Part shown: positions 6,236 to 6,380 of the stretch, one piece after another
Layout: every line of letters begins with the position of its first letter
Numbering within the stretch: position 1 is the stretch's first letter
Assembly: GCA_947503585.1 (NCBI GenBank)
Contig: CANNEJ010000093.1
Coordinates: forward strand, 1-6,380
Length of the DNA stretch: 6,380 nt
Direction of reading: 5' to 3'
Source: Anaerolineales bacterium
GTDB taxonomy: Bacteria; Chloroflexota; Anaerolineae; Anaerolineales; UBA11657
The notes under the pieces: generated by a model
Database searches by the model: none
What the model was told of the DNA's origin: nothing
Seen by the model: only the letters and a program-made list of their open reading frames with translations
Position numbers and translations under genes: made by a program

Positions 6236-6380
6236 GAGCTGCGGCTGGGGCGGTGCGCGCCAAGCCGGGTGCCGGCTGCTGATGCTTGCAGCCGCTGCTC
6301 TGCTCGGCGGCTGTGTGGACGCATCCGCAAGTGTGCCGCTCGCCGCGGCGCCGGCAGCAGTACAGCAGCCGGCTGCGGCG
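6234..6380 (+). CDS. Putative lipoprotein, N-terminal part (runs off the window); possibly TesA-like
   Basis: An open frame of 49 codons reaches the window edge without a stop. Residues 1-14 form a short n-region with two Arg. Residues 15-24 (LLMLAAAALL) are a hydrophobic core, followed by the lipobox LGGC with Cys27 as the predicted lipidated residue. Asp29 at +2 after Cys27 would suggest inner-membrane retention under the E. coli rule. An Ala/Pro/Gln-rich stretch (37-49) looks like a flexible linker to a folded domain beyond the window. The ATG at 6234 has no clear ribosome-binding site; an in-frame GTG at 6207, just after AGGGGG, would add nine residues and is a possible alternative. Function cannot be read from this fragment. 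By context, the gene divergent from ybbAP in E. coli and relatives is tesA, so a lipid-anchored SGNH hydrolase is a reasonable guess, not a demonstration. Confidence 0.6.
   Translation, partial: MSCGWGGARQAGCRLLMLAAAALLGGCVDASASVPLAAAPAAVQQPAAA

Noticed and set aside
6198..6263. N-terminal extension of the ATPase to upstream starts at 6230 or 6263
   Set aside because: The extra residues do not resemble this ATPase family, which normally begins right at the M-I-x-L strand, and no ribosome-binding site precedes these starts. They would also overlap the divergent lipoprotein ORF.
1..6380. tRNA or rRNA genes, CRISPR arrays, insertion sequences, attachment sites, riboswitches
   Set aside because: No cloverleaf-like sequence, regularly spaced repeats, transposase or integrase reading frame or direct-repeat pair was seen. 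The non-coding gaps are all shorter than 115 bases.

Overview
This is a GC-rich bacterial window with three protein-coding blocks and no RNA genes, mobile elements or CRISPR arrays that I can see. A YbbA/YbbP-type ABC exporter pair and a divergent ORF with a lipoprotein signal peptide suggest a Gram-negative (diderm) organism, possibly a proteobacterium. The sequence does not allow a safer placement.

Left block, + strand (1-2913). The window opens inside purB (adenylosuccinate lyase), which overlaps by 4 bases (ATGA) with a GMP reductase/IMP dehydrogenase family gene, most likely guaC. Together with PurA, which is not in the window, these enzymes would turn GMP into AMP: GMP to IMP (GuaC), IMP to adenylosuccinate (PurA), adenylosuccinate to AMP (PurB). 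After a 70-base gap holding a GC-rich stem-loop comes a third + strand gene. It belongs to the uroporphyrinogen decarboxylase superfamily, closest by motif to the MtaA/MtbA/CmuA methylcobamide methyltransferases, but one expected zinc ligand (His) is replaced by Ser.

Right block, - strand (6197-3028). An ABC ATPase (YbbA/LolD-like) and a large ten-helix FtsX/MacB-type permease (YbbP-like) again overlap by ATGA. This block converges with the left block over a 114-base spacer that holds a perfect 9-bp GC-rich inverted repeat, a possible shared terminator.

Far right, + strand (6234 to the edge). A partial ORF diverges from ybbA. It begins with a lipoprotein-type signal peptide and an Ala/Pro/Gln-rich linker. 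In E. coli and relatives the gene divergent from ybbAP is tesA (an SGNH-fold lipase/thioesterase), so this may be a lipidated TesA-like hydrolase, but the catalytic region lies outside the window.

Most of the window is recognisable, conserved biology. The points worth a second look are the GMPR/IMPDH mosaic active site, the substituted zinc site in the MtaA-like protein, the putative lipoprotein beside ybbAP, and the 36-base divergent start region that lacks obvious ribosome-binding sites.
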